In this document: positions 52,400 through 61,905 of the stretch, in pieces
How the letters are laid out: every line of letters begins with the position of its first letter
Numbering within the stretch: position 1 is the stretch's first letter
Source: Sphingobacteriales bacterium
Lineage (GTDB): Bacteria > Bacteroidota > Bacteroidia > Chitinophagales > CAIOSU01
Length of the DNA: 64,000 nucleotides
Assembly: GCA_027483645.1 (NCBI GenBank)
Contig: JAIXUD010000020.1
Span: forward strand, 1-64,000
Direction of reading: 5' to 3'
Position numbers and translations under genes: made by a program
Notes under the pieces: model-generated
Told to the model about the DNA's origin: nothing
What the model saw: only the letters and a program-made list of their open reading frames with translations
Database searches by the model: none

Positions 52400-52423
52400 A
52401 TTATTTGACAAAGGTCAAATAAT
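52400..52423. promoter_or_regulatory. FNR-like operator upstream of the DUF418-type gene
   Basis: ATTATTTGAC (52400-52409) and GTCAAATAAT (52414-52423) are perfect 10-bp inverted arms with a 4-bp spacer. The core TTGAC-N4-GTCAA matches the form bound by Fnr-type regulators. It lies between the Crp/Fnr gene (ends 52432) and the DUF418-type start (52355). Confidence 0.8.
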
Positions 52424-52431
52424 AACCAGGC

Positions 52432-52977
52432 TTACCTTTTAGCACGGATTCTGCTTAAAGTCTCTAACGAGATGCCCAGATAAGAGGCCACAATACCAAG
52501 CGGTACGTGCTGTACCACATACGGGCTTTGTTTCAATATTAGGTCATATCTTGCTTTGGCACCCAGCGTTCTCAGTTGCAGCATCCGTTCTTCTATCCAT
52601 AGGCCATAATATTCCAGTAGCATTATATCCAGCTCCATCAATTTGGGGTACTTAGCCTTGGCTTCTTGAAACGCATGATAGTTGATGGCCGAAACATTTA
52701 AGTCGGTAAGTGCTTCAAGGCATTCGGTGCTTGGGTTTTGCAACGCATAGCTACCAAACGAAATGGCTAAATCACCAGTAAAATATAGCTCGGTGGTAAT
52801 CTGCTTACCTTCGCTTAGGTAATACTTTCGGGCTATGCCTTCCAATACTTGGTAGCTCCAATGGCATACCTCTCCTGCTTTTAGAATAAGCGCACCTTTC
52901 TTAAAACTTTGGTGAATTGAGATCGCTTCGAGTGCCTCCATAGTTTCGCCATCGAGGCTACCTAAGAAACGCTCCAT
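52432..52977 (-). CDS. Crp/Fnr family transcriptional regulator
   Basis: 181 residues from the ATG at 52977; the frame reaches a TTG at 53058. A cyclic-nucleotide-binding-type beta roll (about residues 20-110) has F-K-K-G-A-L-I-L-K-A-G-E-V, followed by a dimer helix and a winged helix-turn-helix ending in V-A-S-Y-L-G-I-S-L-E-T-L-S-R-I-R. The recognition helix has E-x-x-S-R as in Fnr, which reads TTGA half-sites. It lacks the N-terminal Cys cluster of oxygen-sensing Fnr, so its effector is unknown. The FNR-like palindrome just downstream is the likely target. Confidence 0.9.
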   Translation of the reverse strand: MERFLGSLDGETMEALEAISIHQSFKKGALILKAGEVCHWSYQVLEGIARKYYLSEGKQITTELYFTGDLAISFGSYALQNPSTECLEALTDLNVSAINYHAFQEAKAKYPKLMELDIMLLEYYGLWIEERMLQLRTLGAKARYDLILKQSPYVVQHVPLGIVASYLGISLETLSRIRAKR

Positions 52978-53071
52978 TTTAGCGCCGTAAAGCTCCAGGT
53001 TACTCTTCAATGACGGGTGGTTATGTTGTAATAGGTAAAGGTACTTGTTGCAACTCAAAATATTGAGCGCA

Positions 53072-53196
53072 TTTAACCACGAAGAACACTAAGAAAAAGG
53101 CACGAAGTTCACTAAGTACCATAATACGGGCTTTGTGTTCATGCCTGCCTCGCCTTGGGCGATGGTAACTTCCTTTGTGCACTTTGTGTTTAAAGG
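53072..53196. repeat. Inverted pair of AACCACAAAG-type intergenic repeats
   Basis: TTTAACCACGAAGAACACTAAG (53072-53093), extended by GGCACGAAGTTCACTAAG, and the inverted CTTCCTTTGTGCACTTTGTGTTTAAAGG (53169-53196) flank ~75 bp. Another copy is at 45371-45412. The gap 52978-53316 otherwise holds only the atp terminator. Confidence 0.55.
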
Positions 53197-53232
53197 TAAG
53201 CATGTCCATAGCAAATGGTAATTCCAAAAGTA

Positions 53233-53267
53233 TAAAAACAACAAAGCCATCCTTCTGGGTGGCTTTG
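53233..53267 (-). terminator. Rho-independent terminator of the atp operon
   Basis: The minus strand has CAAAGCCA (plus 53267-53260), a 10-nt loop, then TGGCTTTG (plus 53249-53242), followed by TTGTTTTTA. It is 50 bp past the atpG stop. Confidence 0.75.
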
Positions 53268-53316
53268 AAAATATTCCCTGAAACAAGTCTTGTGTCTTGT
53301 GTCTATAATCTTGTGT

Positions 53317-54204
53317 CTAGTTCGCTTCCAACGCTGCGGCACCGCTCACAATCTCTGTAAGCTCGGTAGTGATGGCGGCTTGGCGGGCACGGTTGTAGCT
53401 GATGCCAAGTTCCTTCAACAACTCCTGTGCGTTCTCGGTAGCCTTGTCCATAGCGGTCATACGGGCACCGTGCTGCGAAGCATTGGTATCCAATAGGGCC
53501 TTATAGAACTGGGTCTTCAAAATCTTCGGTATCAACACCTCCACAATCTCGTCTTGGTTTGGCTCAAAGATAAAGTCGGCTACATTGGTTGTAGCAGCTA
53601 AATCGGTAGGCTGTTTCACCAAAGGCAAGAACGGCTCGGCTAAAAAGTACTGTACACCGGCGTTCTTAAAATGTGAATATACCAATTCCACTACATCAAA
53701 TTGGCCACTGGTAAAGGCATCGATAGCAAAATCGGCAGCTTTGGCAGTTTCCTCAAAGGTAATGTTGTTCAACAGGTTTACGTAGCGGGCATCAACGGTG
53801 CAGGCCTGTTTGCTAAAGAACACGTTGCTCTTTTTGCCAATGGTCATTACGTGAATATTCGCTGCGCCAAGGTGGCTGTATTTGGTACGCATTACTTCAA
53901 CACCTTTCTTAATTACGTTGGCATTAAAAGCTCCGCACAAGCCACGGTCGGCAGTAAACACTACCAGCAACACATTCTTTACCTCGCGCTCTTCTGCTAG
54001 GTCCAGCTTAAGGTTTCCCTCTTGGCTGATGATGATGTTGTTGAGTATCTCGGATAGTTTATTGGAATACGGGCGCATCTGCTGGATGGCTTCCGTTGCA
54101 CGGCGCAACTTCGCCGCCGAAACCATTTTCATGGCTTTGGTGATCTGTTGCGTCGATTTTACGGACTTCATCCGTTCGCGTACTTCCTTTAGTTTACCTG
54201 ACAT
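53317..54204 (-). CDS. atpG: ATP synthase gamma subunit AtpG
   Basis: 295 residues. Central rotor shaft of F1. The N-terminal helix L-K-E-V-R-E-R-M-K-S-V-K-S-T-Q-Q-I-T-K-A-M-K-M-V and the C-terminal helix M-D-K-A-T-E-N-A-Q-E-L with N-R-A-R-Q-A-A-I-T-T-E-L-T-E-I form the antiparallel coiled coil inside the alpha3beta3 ring. D-R-G-L-C-G-A-F-N marks the Rossmann-like middle. Last gene of the cluster; a terminator follows. Confidence 0.97.
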   Translation of the reverse strand: MSGKLKEVRERMKSVKSTQQITKAMKMVSAAKLRRATEAIQQMRPYSNKLSEILNNIIISQEGNLKLDLAEEREVKNVLLVVFTADRGLCGAFNANVIKKGVEVMRTKYSHLGAANIHVMTIGKKSNVFFSKQACTVDARYVNLLNNITFEETAKAADFAIDAFTSGQFDVVELVYSHFKNAGVQYFLAEPFLPLVKQPTDLAATTNVADFIFEPNQDEIVEVLIPKILKTQFYKALLDTNASQHGARMTAMDKATENAQELLKELGISYNRARQAAITTELTEIVSGAAALEAN

Positions 54205-54270
54205 GTTAAATTAAATAAGAAATGACAGATGACAAATATGAAACGTTACATTAGGCCGTAGCCGTCATGC

Positions 54271-55848
54271 TTATTTATACAACAATGAAACCTCTTTCGA
54301 TACTTCTACCAAAGTTTTCTCCACTTCGTCCGTCAGTTTACCGGCTTTCAATTCGGCCAATACGTTAGGGAAACGGGTCTCCAATTGCGTAAGGTATTCG
54401 CTCTCGAAAGATTTCACCTTGCTTACAGGCACGTCTTTCAACAAGCCTTTGGTACCAGCGTAGATGATAGCAATCTGCTTCTCAACCGTTAGTGGAGAGT
54501 GCAAACCTTGCTTCAGGATTTCTACGTTTTTAGCACCTTTATCCAAGATAGATTTGGTAGCGGCATCCAAATCAGAACCGAACTTAGAGAACGCTTCCAA
54601 CTCGCGGTACTGGGCTTGGTCAAGCTTCAGGGTACCAGCTACTTTCTTCATCGATTTAATCTGGGCGTTACCACCTACACGGCTTACCGAGATACCTACG
54701 TTGATAGCTGGGCGCACACCTGAGTTAAACAAGTTGGCTTCCAAGAAAATCTGTCCGTCGGTAATAGAGATTACGTTGGTAGGGATGTAGGCTGATACGT
54801 CGCCTGCTTGGGTCTCGATGATTGGCAATGCGGTCAAAGAACCACCGCCTTTCACGATACCTTTCAAAGACTCCGGTAGGTCGTTCATGCTTGCGGCAAT
54901 CTCGTCGTTGGCGATAACCTTAGCGGCACGCTCCAGCAAACGGCTGTGCAAGTAGAATACGTCACCAGGGTAAGCCTCACGGCCCGGAGGGCGTTTCAAT
55001 AGCAATGATACCTCACGGTAAGCCACGGCTTGTTTCGACAAGTCATCATATACAATCAGTGCAGGGCGACCAGTGTCACGGAAGAACTCACCGATGGCAA
55101 CACCGGCAAATGGTGCGTAAAACTGCATCGGCGCCGGATCGGCAGCAGATGATGCCACGATAACGGTATATGGCATAGCGCCTCGCTCTTCAAGCGTACG
55201 GGCTACGTTGGCCACAGTAGAGGCTTTCTGGCCGCATGCTACATAAATGCAGAATACAGGCTCGCCGCGGTCATAAAATTCTTTCTGGTTGATGATGGTA
55301 TCCAGGGCAATGGCGGTTTTGCCAGTCTGGCGGTCACCAATGATCAATTCACGTTGGCCACGGCCTACAGGAATCATCGCATCGATAGACTTGATGCCGG
55401 TTTGCAACGGCTCGTTTACCGGCTGACGGTAGATAACGCCTGGGGCTTTGCGCTCCAATGGCATCTCGTACAGTTCGCCAGCTATTGGGCCTTTGCCGTC
55501 GATAGGCTCACCAAGGGTGTTTACCACGCGGCCAACCATACCATCACCTACTTTGATAGAGGCAATTTTGCTAGTACGGCGCACGGTGTCACCTTCTTTG
55601 ATAGACTCCCAGCTACCCATCAATACCACACCCACGTTATCTTCTTCTAGGTTCAGGGCGATGGCGCGAACACCATTTTCGAACTCTACAAGCTCACCGG
55701 CCCTTACTTGGCTCAATCCGTATACACGGGCAATACCGTCGCCTACTTGTAGTACGGTACCTACTTGTTCCAGTTCAGCTTCGGTTTTGAAGTTTGACAG
55801 TTGCTCCCTTAGGATAGCACTGATTTCGTCTGGTTTTACCTCAACCAT
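54271..55848 (-). CDS. atpA: ATP synthase alpha subunit AtpA
   Basis: 525 residues. Non-catalytic nucleotide-binding subunit of F1. It has the Walker A loop [11 protein letters not shown], the arginine finger region [10 protein letters not shown], and [23 protein letters not shown]. The N-terminal segment [17 protein letters not shown] binds delta. The start is 51 bp after the atpH stop. Confidence 0.98.
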   Translation of the reverse strand: MVEVKPDEISAILREQLSNFKTEAELEQVGTVLQVGDGIARVYGLSQVRAGELVEFENGVRAIALNLEEDNVGVVLMGSWESIKEGDTVRRTSKIASIKVGDGMVGRVVNTLGEPIDGKGPIAGELYEMPLERKAPGVIYRQPVNEPLQTGIKSIDAMIPVGRGQRELIIGDRQTGKTAIALDTIINQKEFYDRGEPVFCIYVACGQKASTVANVARTLEERGAMPYTVIVASSAADPAPMQFYAPFAGVAIGEFFRDTGRPALIVYDDLSKQAVAYREVSLLLKRPPGREAYPGDVFYLHSRLLERAAKVIANDEIAASMNDLPESLKGIVKGGGSLTALPIIETQAGDVSAYIPTNVISITDGQIFLEANLFNSGVRPAINVGISVSRVGGNAQIKSMKKVAGTLKLDQAQYRELEAFSKFGSDLDAATKSILDKGAKNVEILKQGLHSPLTVEKQIAIIYAGTKGLLKDVPVSKVKSFESEYLTQLETRFPNVLAELKAGKLTDEVEKTLVEVSKEVSLLYK

Positions 55849-55899
55849 TGGTAATTTTATTTTATTGGGGTTAAATGCTTTGTTCTTCTCTTATGCTAA

Positions 55900-56460
55900 T
55901 CAAAATGTCTTTACAAACGGGTTGTTGCTGAAGTTTTTGTCCAGCAATTCCAGTTTGCGGCTTACGCTTGCATCGTACAGTGTATCGCCATATTGCAATA
56001 CAAAGCCGCCTATCAGGCTCTCGTCAACTTCTACCTTAATCTGTGGGTTTTGGATACCGGTTTTAGCCTGCAATTTGTCAATCAAATCATCGGTAAACGC
56101 TTTATCAAAAGCCACGGCAGTAGTCAACTTAACCGGGGTAATATCTTTATTAATGTTGTATTGCAGGATAAAAGCCTTGGCAATATCCAGCAAATACGGC
56201 TCGCGGCCTTTCTTTACCATCAGGTCCAAGAAAGCCTTGGTAATGTAGTTAGAATCTTTGCCAAAGATAGCCTCTACCACTTTCTGCTTCTTCTCAGCAT
56301 TTATGATGGGGTTCTTTAGCATTACCGCAAGCTCACGGCTGGCTTCAATCACCGCCTTCACTGCCTTCATATCTGTAAACACCTCCTCCAATTGGCCTTT
56401 CTCGATAGACAGGTCCAACAACGATTTGGCGTAGCGTGATGCTAAACGAATAGCTGACAT
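55900..56460 (-). CDS. atpH: ATP synthase delta subunit AtpH
   Basis: 186 residues. Links F1 to the peripheral b-subunit stalk (OSCP-type). The N-terminal A-S-R-Y-A-K-S-L-L-D-L-S helix bundle and the C-terminal V-D-E-S-L-I-G-G-F-V-L-Q-Y-G-D-x-L-Y-D-A-S-V are typical. It begins 1 bp after the atpF stop. Confidence 0.95.
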   Translation of the reverse strand: MSAIRLASRYAKSLLDLSIEKGQLEEVFTDMKAVKAVIEASRELAVMLKNPIINAEKKQKVVEAIFGKDSNYITKAFLDLMVKKGREPYLLDIAKAFILQYNINKDITPVKLTTAVAFDKAFTDDLIDKLQAKTGIQNPQIKVEVDESLIGGFVLQYGDTLYDASVSRKLELLDKNFSNNPFVKTF

Positions 56461-56461
56461 A

Positions 56462-56956
56462 TTAGTTCAGTTTCAGGTCATCAACCAGCTCAGATGCATA
56501 ACGCTCCTGCTTGTTGCGGTCAGAAAATTCTTTCTTCAACACCTTCTCGGCAATATCCAATGCCATTTGGCCGGCATAGTTTTTCACTTCGGTAAGGGCA
56601 GCCATTTTTTGGTTCTCAATTTCGCGAGAGGCATCAGCCACTTTCTTATTGAATTCCACACCGGCTTTCTCTTTAGCATCGGCAATCAGCTTATCGCCAA
56701 CGGCCTTAGCTTCTTTGATGATGATGGCGCGCTCTTCGCGGGCCTCATTCAGCAAGCGCTCATTGTTGGCGCTAAGGGCAGCCATTTCAGCACGGGCTTT
56801 CTCGGCTTGCATCACGGCATCGGTAATGCGATGCTCACGCTCTTTTACCGAAGTAAGAATGGGTTTCCAAGCCATCTTGCGCAACAAGAACAACAAGATC
56901 AAGAAGGACACTGTTGTCCAGAAGATCAAACCTATCGAGGGGGTTAATAAAGCCAT
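56462..56956 (-). CDS. atpF: ATP synthase b subunit AtpF
   Basis: 164 residues. N-terminal membrane anchor (T-P-S-I-G-L-I-F-W-T-T-V-S-F-L-I-L-L-F-L-L) followed by a long charged helix, about residues 28-160, that dimerises as the peripheral stalk. Its 5' leader contains a dispersed repeat (56977-57004) and is separated from atpE by a hairpin. Confidence 0.96.
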   Translation of the reverse strand: MALLTPSIGLIFWTTVSFLILLFLLRKMAWKPILTSVKEREHRITDAVMQAEKARAEMAALSANNERLLNEAREERAIIIKEAKAVGDKLIADAKEKAGVEFNKKVADASREIENQKMAALTEVKNYAGQMALDIAEKVLKKEFSDRNKQERYASELVDDLKLN

Positions 56957-56976
56957 TTCCTATTTAGTATTTATAG

Positions 56977-57004
56977 TATCAAGTAGTGAATATCAAGTAT
57001 CAAG
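56977..57004 (-). repeat. Start-proximal dispersed repeat, copy 2
   Basis: The minus strand reads CTTGATACTTGATATTCACTACTTGATA and ends 20 bp before the atpF ATG, in the same sense as the gene. Confidence 0.7.
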
Positions 57005-57029
57005 TACTATTACATTGTACAGTACAAAA

Positions 57030-57061
57030 GTGGGGGTGCTGCAACCAACCGTTGCAGCACC
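57030..57061 (-). terminator. Hairpin between atpE and atpF (attenuator or processing site)
   Basis: The minus strand has GGTGCTGCAAC (plus 57061-57051), a 5-nt loop, then GTTGCAGCACC (plus 57045-57035), followed by CCCACTTTTG. The stem is perfect at 11 bp but the T-run is short and delayed, so partial termination or 3'-end protection of atpE mRNA is likely. Confidence 0.65.
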
Positions 57062-57075
57062 ATCACCGTTTTTGA

Positions 57076-57327
<252 letters not shown>

Positions 57328-58410
57328 CTAGTGATGCGCCTCGTGCCCGTGCTCGTGGCCATGGTCGTGCTCAGCAACGGCCATACCGATAAACAAGGCA
57401 GAAAGCAAAGTAAATATATATGCCTGCAATGCTGCTACCAGCAACTCCAACATGCTCATAAATACTACGAACGGTATAGAAACTGCCGACATGAAATAAG
57501 TCTTGAACATAAATATCAAAGCTATCAAAGCCAATACTAAGATGTGGCCTGCTGCAATGTTAGCGAACAAACGCATCATCAAGGCAAAAGGCTTAGTAAG
57601 GGTACCGATAAGCTCAATAACTGCCAATATTGGGCGGATGGCTACTGGTACACCAGGCATCCAGAAAATGTGCATCCAGTAATCCTTATTGCCACTTACA
57701 GTAGTAATAAGGTAAGTAATAATAGCCAATACGAAGGTAACCGAGATGTTGCCGGTTACGTTAGAACCGCCCGGGAAGAAAGGCACCAAGCCCAAAAGGT
57801 TGGCCACCCATATAAAGAAGAAGACGGTAAGTAGGTAAGGTAAAAACTTAGCGTATTTCTTCTCTCCAATGTTCGGTATGGCAATTTCATCACGAACAAA
57901 TATAACAAGTGGCTCTAAGAAAGAACCGATGCCACGTGCAACACCGTTGCTGTCGTAAGAGCGGGCAACCGCACTAAACAGCGCTACCAATATAATAATA
58001 GTAATAAAAATAGAAGCTACGTTGCGGGTAATGCTGAAATCGAGTGGAGCAACGTTGGTGGCGTGGCCAGCTTCATCAAATTCCAATTCCCCTTTTTCGT
58101 CTGCCAAGTAAATGTGCCCATGTTGCTTAAGATAAGTACCCTTAGCCAACACTTCCGCATTATCGTCATGATGAAACTCGCTGGACATAAAGAAATCAAA
58201 ACCAGCTTCTTTAGAGTAGAGAATTACCGGAAGTGGAATAGATAAGTCGCCTGCCACGTGCCAATCATGCGAATCCTGGATGTGGTGCATGATCATTTCC
58301 TTGGCATCAAAAGGCCCATCAGAGCTTCCGCCAGCCTTGGCAGTATTGATATTGACAAGGCTAAAAACAGCCAAAAGGAGCGTAAATACTGAAAAGTTCT
58401 GGTTATTCAT
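57328..58410 (-). CDS. atpB: ATP synthase a subunit AtpB
   Basis: 360 residues from the ATG at 58410; a longer frame to 58488 would start upstream of the promoter box. The protein has a signal-peptide-like N-terminus (F-T-L-L-L-A-V-F-S-L-V to T-A-K-A-G) and a ~100-residue periplasmic extension, as in other Bacteroidota. Then come the proton-channel helices with the essential Arg in A-L-M-M-R-L-F-A-N-I-A-A-G-H. The C-terminus is His-rich (H-D-H-G-H-E-H-G-H-E-A-H-H). First gene of the atp operon. atpD and atpC are absent here, as expected for the split arrangement in this phylum. Confidence 0.95.
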   Translation of the reverse strand: MNNQNFSVFTLLLAVFSLVNINTAKAGGSSDGPFDAKEMIMHHIQDSHDWHVAGDLSIPLPVILYSKEAGFDFFMSSEFHHDDNAEVLAKGTYLKQHGHIYLADEKGELEFDEAGHATNVAPLDFSITRNVASIFITIIILVALFSAVARSYDSNGVARGIGSFLEPLVIFVRDEIAIPNIGEKKYAKFLPYLLTVFFFIWVANLLGLVPFFPGGSNVTGNISVTFVLAIITYLITTVSGNKDYWMHIFWMPGVPVAIRPILAVIELIGTLTKPFALMMRLFANIAAGHILVLALIALIFMFKTYFMSAVSIPFVVFMSMLELLVAALQAYIFTLLSALFIGMAVAEHDHGHEHGHEAHH

Positions 58411-58445
58411 CACGAAACCGGAAGTGCGTTTTCTTAATTCCGCTG

Positions 58446-58476
58446 CAAAGATAGTGACTTTTCGGGTATGGAAAAA
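58446..58476 (-). promoter_or_regulatory. Promoter of the atp operon
   Basis: The minus strand reads TTTT (plus 58476-58473), 19 bp, then TATCTTTG (plus 58453-58446). This is a full -7 match at exact spacing, 35 bp before the atpB ATG. Confidence 0.62.
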
Positions 58477-58581
58477 ACTATTTTCCAATTGGTTAGCGAC
58501 AAATAGATGTTAATACCGAAGGCACGGTATTGCGTAGTCCTTCGGGTAATGCGATGAAGTCATGGATGCTAGGAATTCGCT

Positions 58582-58711
58582 GAGCGGTCTGACGACTTCG
58601 GTGCGATGAACAGGAAACTCCAATGTTACCAATGATTATACCTCAAAAAGTCGTCCGAACGCTTCCTCTAGACACCTCCAATGTGCACGAAAAATAGTGT
58701 TCGGACGGCAC
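58582..58711. repeat. GCGGTCNGACG-family element, second copy
   Basis: GAGCGGTCTGACGACTTCGGTGC (58582-58604) is inverted against AAGTCGTCCGAACGC (58648-58662) with 13 of 15 matches; GTTCGGACGGCAC (58699-58711) ends it. It resembles 21507-21760. The rest of the gap 58477-58979 holds no gene. Confidence 0.55.
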
Positions 58712-58951
58712 TTTTGGCAAAATCATTAAAGTAATTGCAAATTCATGATTCTACTCGACAAAGCCTTCAGACCACTCATTATCTGAAAAGCATTTTTTGA
58801 ACTTAATTTAATGTCATCACCTATCAGACCAGTGAAAACCTTTCCTAAATTCTCCAATAATAAGCTTATATTGTAAGAAAATTGGATAAAAACACAAGCG
58901 GCTTGTGGATATCAATTTAGCGGACATTGGGTTGGGAACCATCAATAAAGC

Positions 58952-58959
58952 TATTTTTG
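58952..58959 (+). promoter_or_regulatory. Candidate -7 box for the OmpA-family gene
   Basis: TATTTTTG fits TAnnTTTG and lies 20 bp before the ATG at 58980. GTTG at 58931-58934 is a weak -33 at 17 bp. It supports the downstream start. Confidence 0.42.
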
Positions 58960-58979
58960 ACTCACCAAAACCATTTACT

Positions 58980-61280
58980 ATGAAGAAACGTCTACTATTG
59001 ACTTTTCGTGTGTTTACCCTAATCATGATATTGGCCGCGGCCAATACCCTCAAAGCGCAGCAATACTTGGGCTTTGCCAACAGCAACTACTCTGGTGTAC
59101 ACGGCACCCTGTTGCAACCGGCATCCATTGTTGATAACCGGATGAAATTTGATCTTAACCTGGTTAGCTTCCAAGGCACCTTTTGGAACAATTATGTAAG
59201 TATTCGTGCCAAAGAAATTCGGAAGAATTACGACTCCGACTTGGATTTTCAAGATACCTATCTCAACATCAAGGAAAACTCCAACAACAAGTACGTGTAT
59301 GCAAACGTGGACATCCTCGGGCCATCGTTCCAGTTCAACATTGGTCGTAAAAATGCACTAGGTTTTAGCTCGCGCATGCGTACCACTGTAAACCTGGATA
59401 ACGTAACGCCAGAGCTGGCCCGCCTATCATGGGAAGGGCTTGACTACCCCGAACTATGGGGCCTTAACCTAAACAACGAACGCCTGAGCGCGCAAATGAT
59501 GAGCTGGGTAGAATATGGCGCCACTTATGGCCGCGAGGTATTTGAAATAAACGACCGCCACTACCTAAAAGCCGCTGTAACCGTAAAGCTGTTGCAAGGC
59601 CTAGGTGCTGCTTACTTGTTTGTAGATGACTTGGATTACAACTTCACCAATGATGATACCCTATCGCTTTTCAATAGCGATGTAAAGTATGGCCACAGTA
59701 CCAACTTCGATTTTGACGATGTCGACAACATTCAATACGAATTCATATCAGACCCTACCGTGGGCCTTGACTTGGGCTTTGTATACGAATGGCGCAAAGA
59801 CAAGGAAGAGTACACCTACGATATGGACGGCGAAACTGGCCTGTACCGTAAAGATAAAAACAAGTACAAGCTGAAAGTAGGCCTATCTATTTTGGATATT
59901 GGTAGGGTAAGGTTCCAAAAGGGCGACATCAGCGCCAACTTCTTAGCAGATATCAACGATTACTACATCGGCGATTTTGAGTTGGGCTCGGTAGAAGATT
60001 TTAACGATACGTTGGAAAAGAACTTCAACTTTACCCAAACCAGTGGCGAGTACTTTACCATGAAACTGCCTACCAGCATGAGCTTGCAGGTTGATTACAA
60101 CATCTGGAGGGGCTTTTATGCCAACTTTACCGCTTTTGGCTCTTTCCGCCGCAACAACGCTGAAAGCAAACTACGCCAGCAGAGCACCTTTAGCATTGCG
60201 CCACGCTATGAGCACAAGTGGTTCGATTTGGCAGTGCCTATTATCTTCAATACCGATGGCATGTTTATGCTGGGTAGCTCCATCCGCTTGGGTGTGCTGT
60301 TTGTGGGTACCAACAATGTATTGTCGTTTGCTAGAAACGACGTGTATGGTGCTGATGTATATGCAGGTATAAAAGTGCCTATCCCGTATGGCAAGCCTAA
60401 GGATAGGGATAAAGACAAAGTGAGCAACCGTAAAGATAACTGCCCTAAAGAACCAGGACTGTGGGAGTTTGCCGGCTGCCCCGATACCGATTTGGACGGA
60501 CTGCCTGATGACCAAGACGAGTGCCCGAAAGAATTCGGACCGAAAGACAACAAAGGTTGCCCATATCCTGACTTAGATGGCGACGGTATAGTGAATGCTG
60601 AGGATGGTTGCCCGAATGAATTTGGACCTAAAGAAAACAAAGGTTGCCCATGGGGTGATAAAGACGGCGATGGCCTGACAGACAACGTGGACAATTGCCC
60701 TGATGTAGCTGGCCCACGTGAAAACGTTGGTTGCCCTTGGGGAGACCGCGATAAAGATACTGTGCTTGATAACGTAGACAATTGCCCTGACGAAGCTGGT
60801 GCCGTAGAAAACAAAGGTTGCCCTTGGGGAGACTTTGATGGCGATGGCGTGAAGGATAACGTAGACGAATGCCCACGTACCCCAGGCCCTGCCGATAACA
60901 ACGGTTGCCCTAAATTGCAAAGGGAGCAGGCTGAAATAGTGGAGCGTGCCTTTGATAACCTACAGTTTGAGACAGGCAAAGCCGTTATTAAGCAATCATC
61001 TTATGCAACGCTTACCGACTTGGCCAAACTGTTGATTGACAACCCCACTTATACCTTGATTATTGCCGGCCATACTGATAACGTGGGTGCCGATGATATG
61101 AACATGAAGCTGAGCAAAGAACGCGCAGAAGCAGTGGTGAAAGCCATGACCGACCGCGGCGTGAAACCAGAGCAGTTTATAGTGGAGTACTATGGCGAAA
61201 CCAAGCCAATAGCCACCAACGCTACTGCCGCCGGCCGTACCACCAACCGTAGGGTGGAGATGACGATTAAGTTTCAGTAA
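58980..61280 (+). CDS. DUF5723 / thrombospondin type 3 / OmpA-family outer membrane protein
   Basis: 766 residues from the ATG at 58980, which opens a signal peptide ending L-K-A-Q-Q; the frame also runs upstream to 58905. An N-terminal beta-barrel-like region of the DUF5723 type (Y-S-G-V-H-G-T-L-L-Q-P-A-S-I-V-D-N-R-M-K-F) covers about residues 25-465. Six calcium-binding thrombospondin type 3 repeats follow (about 475-645; D-x-D-x-D-G-x-x-D...C-P words). The C-terminal OmpA domain (about 655-766) has I-I-A-G-H-T-D-N-V-G and R-T-T-N-R-R-V-E, which bind peptidoglycan. It should link the outer membrane to the cell wall. A terminator lies 78 bp downstream. Confidence 0.93.
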   Translation: MKKRLLLTFRVFTLIMILAAANTLKAQQYLGFANSNYSGVHGTLLQPASIVDNRMKFDLNLVSFQGTFWNNYVSIRAKEIRKNYDSDLDFQDTYLNIKENSNNKYVYANVDILGPSFQFNIGRKNALGFSSRMRTTVNLDNVTPELARLSWEGLDYPELWGLNLNNERLSAQMMSWVEYGATYGREVFEINDRHYLKAAVTVKLLQGLGAAYLFVDDLDYNFTNDDTLSLFNSDVKYGHSTNFDFDDVDNIQYEFISDPTVGLDLGFVYEWRKDKEEYTYDMDGETGLYRKDKNKYKLKVGLSILDIGRVRFQKGDISANFLADINDYYIGDFELGSVEDFNDTLEKNFNFTQTSGEYFTMKLPTSMSLQVDYNIWRGFYANFTAFGSFRRNNAESKLRQQSTFSIAPRYEHKWFDLAVPIIFNTDGMFMLGSSIRLGVLFVGTNNVLSFARNDVYGADVYAGIKVPIPYGKPKDRDKDKVSNRKDNCPKEPGLWEFAGCPDTDLDGLPDDQDECPKEFGPKDNKGCPYPDLDGDGIVNAEDGCPNEFGPKENKGCPWGDKDGDGLTDNVDNCPDVAGPRENVGCPWGDRDKDTVLDNVDNCPDEAGAVENKGCPWGDFDGDGVKDNVDECPRTPGPADNNGCPKLQREQAEIVERAFDNLQFETGKAVIKQSSYATLTDLAKLLIDNPTYTLIIAGHTDNVGADDMNMKLSKERAEAVVKAMTDRGVKPEQFIVEYYGETKPIATNATAAGRTTNRRVEMTIKFQ

Positions 61281-61357
61281 TACTTGTCTGAATTCGGATG
61301 ACGCTACGCGTGAGAGAGTTCGTCTGATTTCTGGATTTATGGGATTAAATACGGAAG

Positions 61358-61388
61358 GGCTTCAGCTTAATTGTTGGAGCCTTTTTTT
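61358..61388 (+). terminator. Rho-independent terminator of the OmpA-family gene
   Basis: GGCTTCAGC (61358-61366) and GTTGGAGCC (61373-61381) pair over 9 bp with two G-U pairs and a 6-nt loop, followed by seven T. Confidence 0.82.
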
Positions 61389-61442
61389 ATTTGGGAGCAA
61401 AACGCAATTAACAGTTGATGATAAAATTTGTATTATTACAAG

Positions 61443-61905
61443 ATGAGGCAAAGGTTTTACTTTGACACATCGGTTTTTGGAGGTATCCATGATGCAGAAT
61501 TTCAAGTGGAAACGGCAATGCTTTTTGAAATGGTTAGAAAAGGACAAATCATTTGTGTTTATTTAGACTTAACAGAAGCGGAGCTAAGCAGGGCCCCCAG
61601 AACGAGTTCAAGCGTATTTTTTAAGTTTACCTAACGAATACTTAGAAAAAATCTCCGTAACGGAAGAAGCATATAATTTAGCCGATGAGTACGTTAAGGA
61701 AAAAGTAGTTGGGGAGATGAGCATTGAAGATTGTAGACATATAGCTGCCGCAACGCTTTCAAAAGTAGATTATTTAGTGAGTTGGAACTTTAAACACATT
61801 TTAAATGTGTTTAGAATAAGAGGTTACAATGCAGTAAATATCAAAAATGGGTATGTGCAACTTGATATCCGATCACCTAAAGACATAATATCAGATGGAA
61901 ATTAA
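61443..61905 (+). pseudogene. Frameshifted PIN-domain (VapC-like) toxin gene
   Basis: Frame 1 runs from the ATG at 61443 (M-R-Q-R-F-Y-F-D-T-S-V-F-G-G) to E-L-S-R-A-P and then into nonsense ending at 61634. The continuation is in the next frame from about 61600: P-E-R-V-Q-A-Y-F-L-S-L-P to D-I-I-S-D-G-N at 61905. The break is at a run of five C (GGGCCCCCAG); four C would restore one 153-residue protein of normal PIN length. Both acidic clusters survive on paper: Asp in F-D-T-S, Glu in T-E-A-E-L, Asp in I-E-D-C-R-H, and the late Y-L-V-S-W-N-F-K-H. PIN toxins cut RNA. The break may be a real mutation, a phase-variable tract or a sequencing error. Confidence 0.8.
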
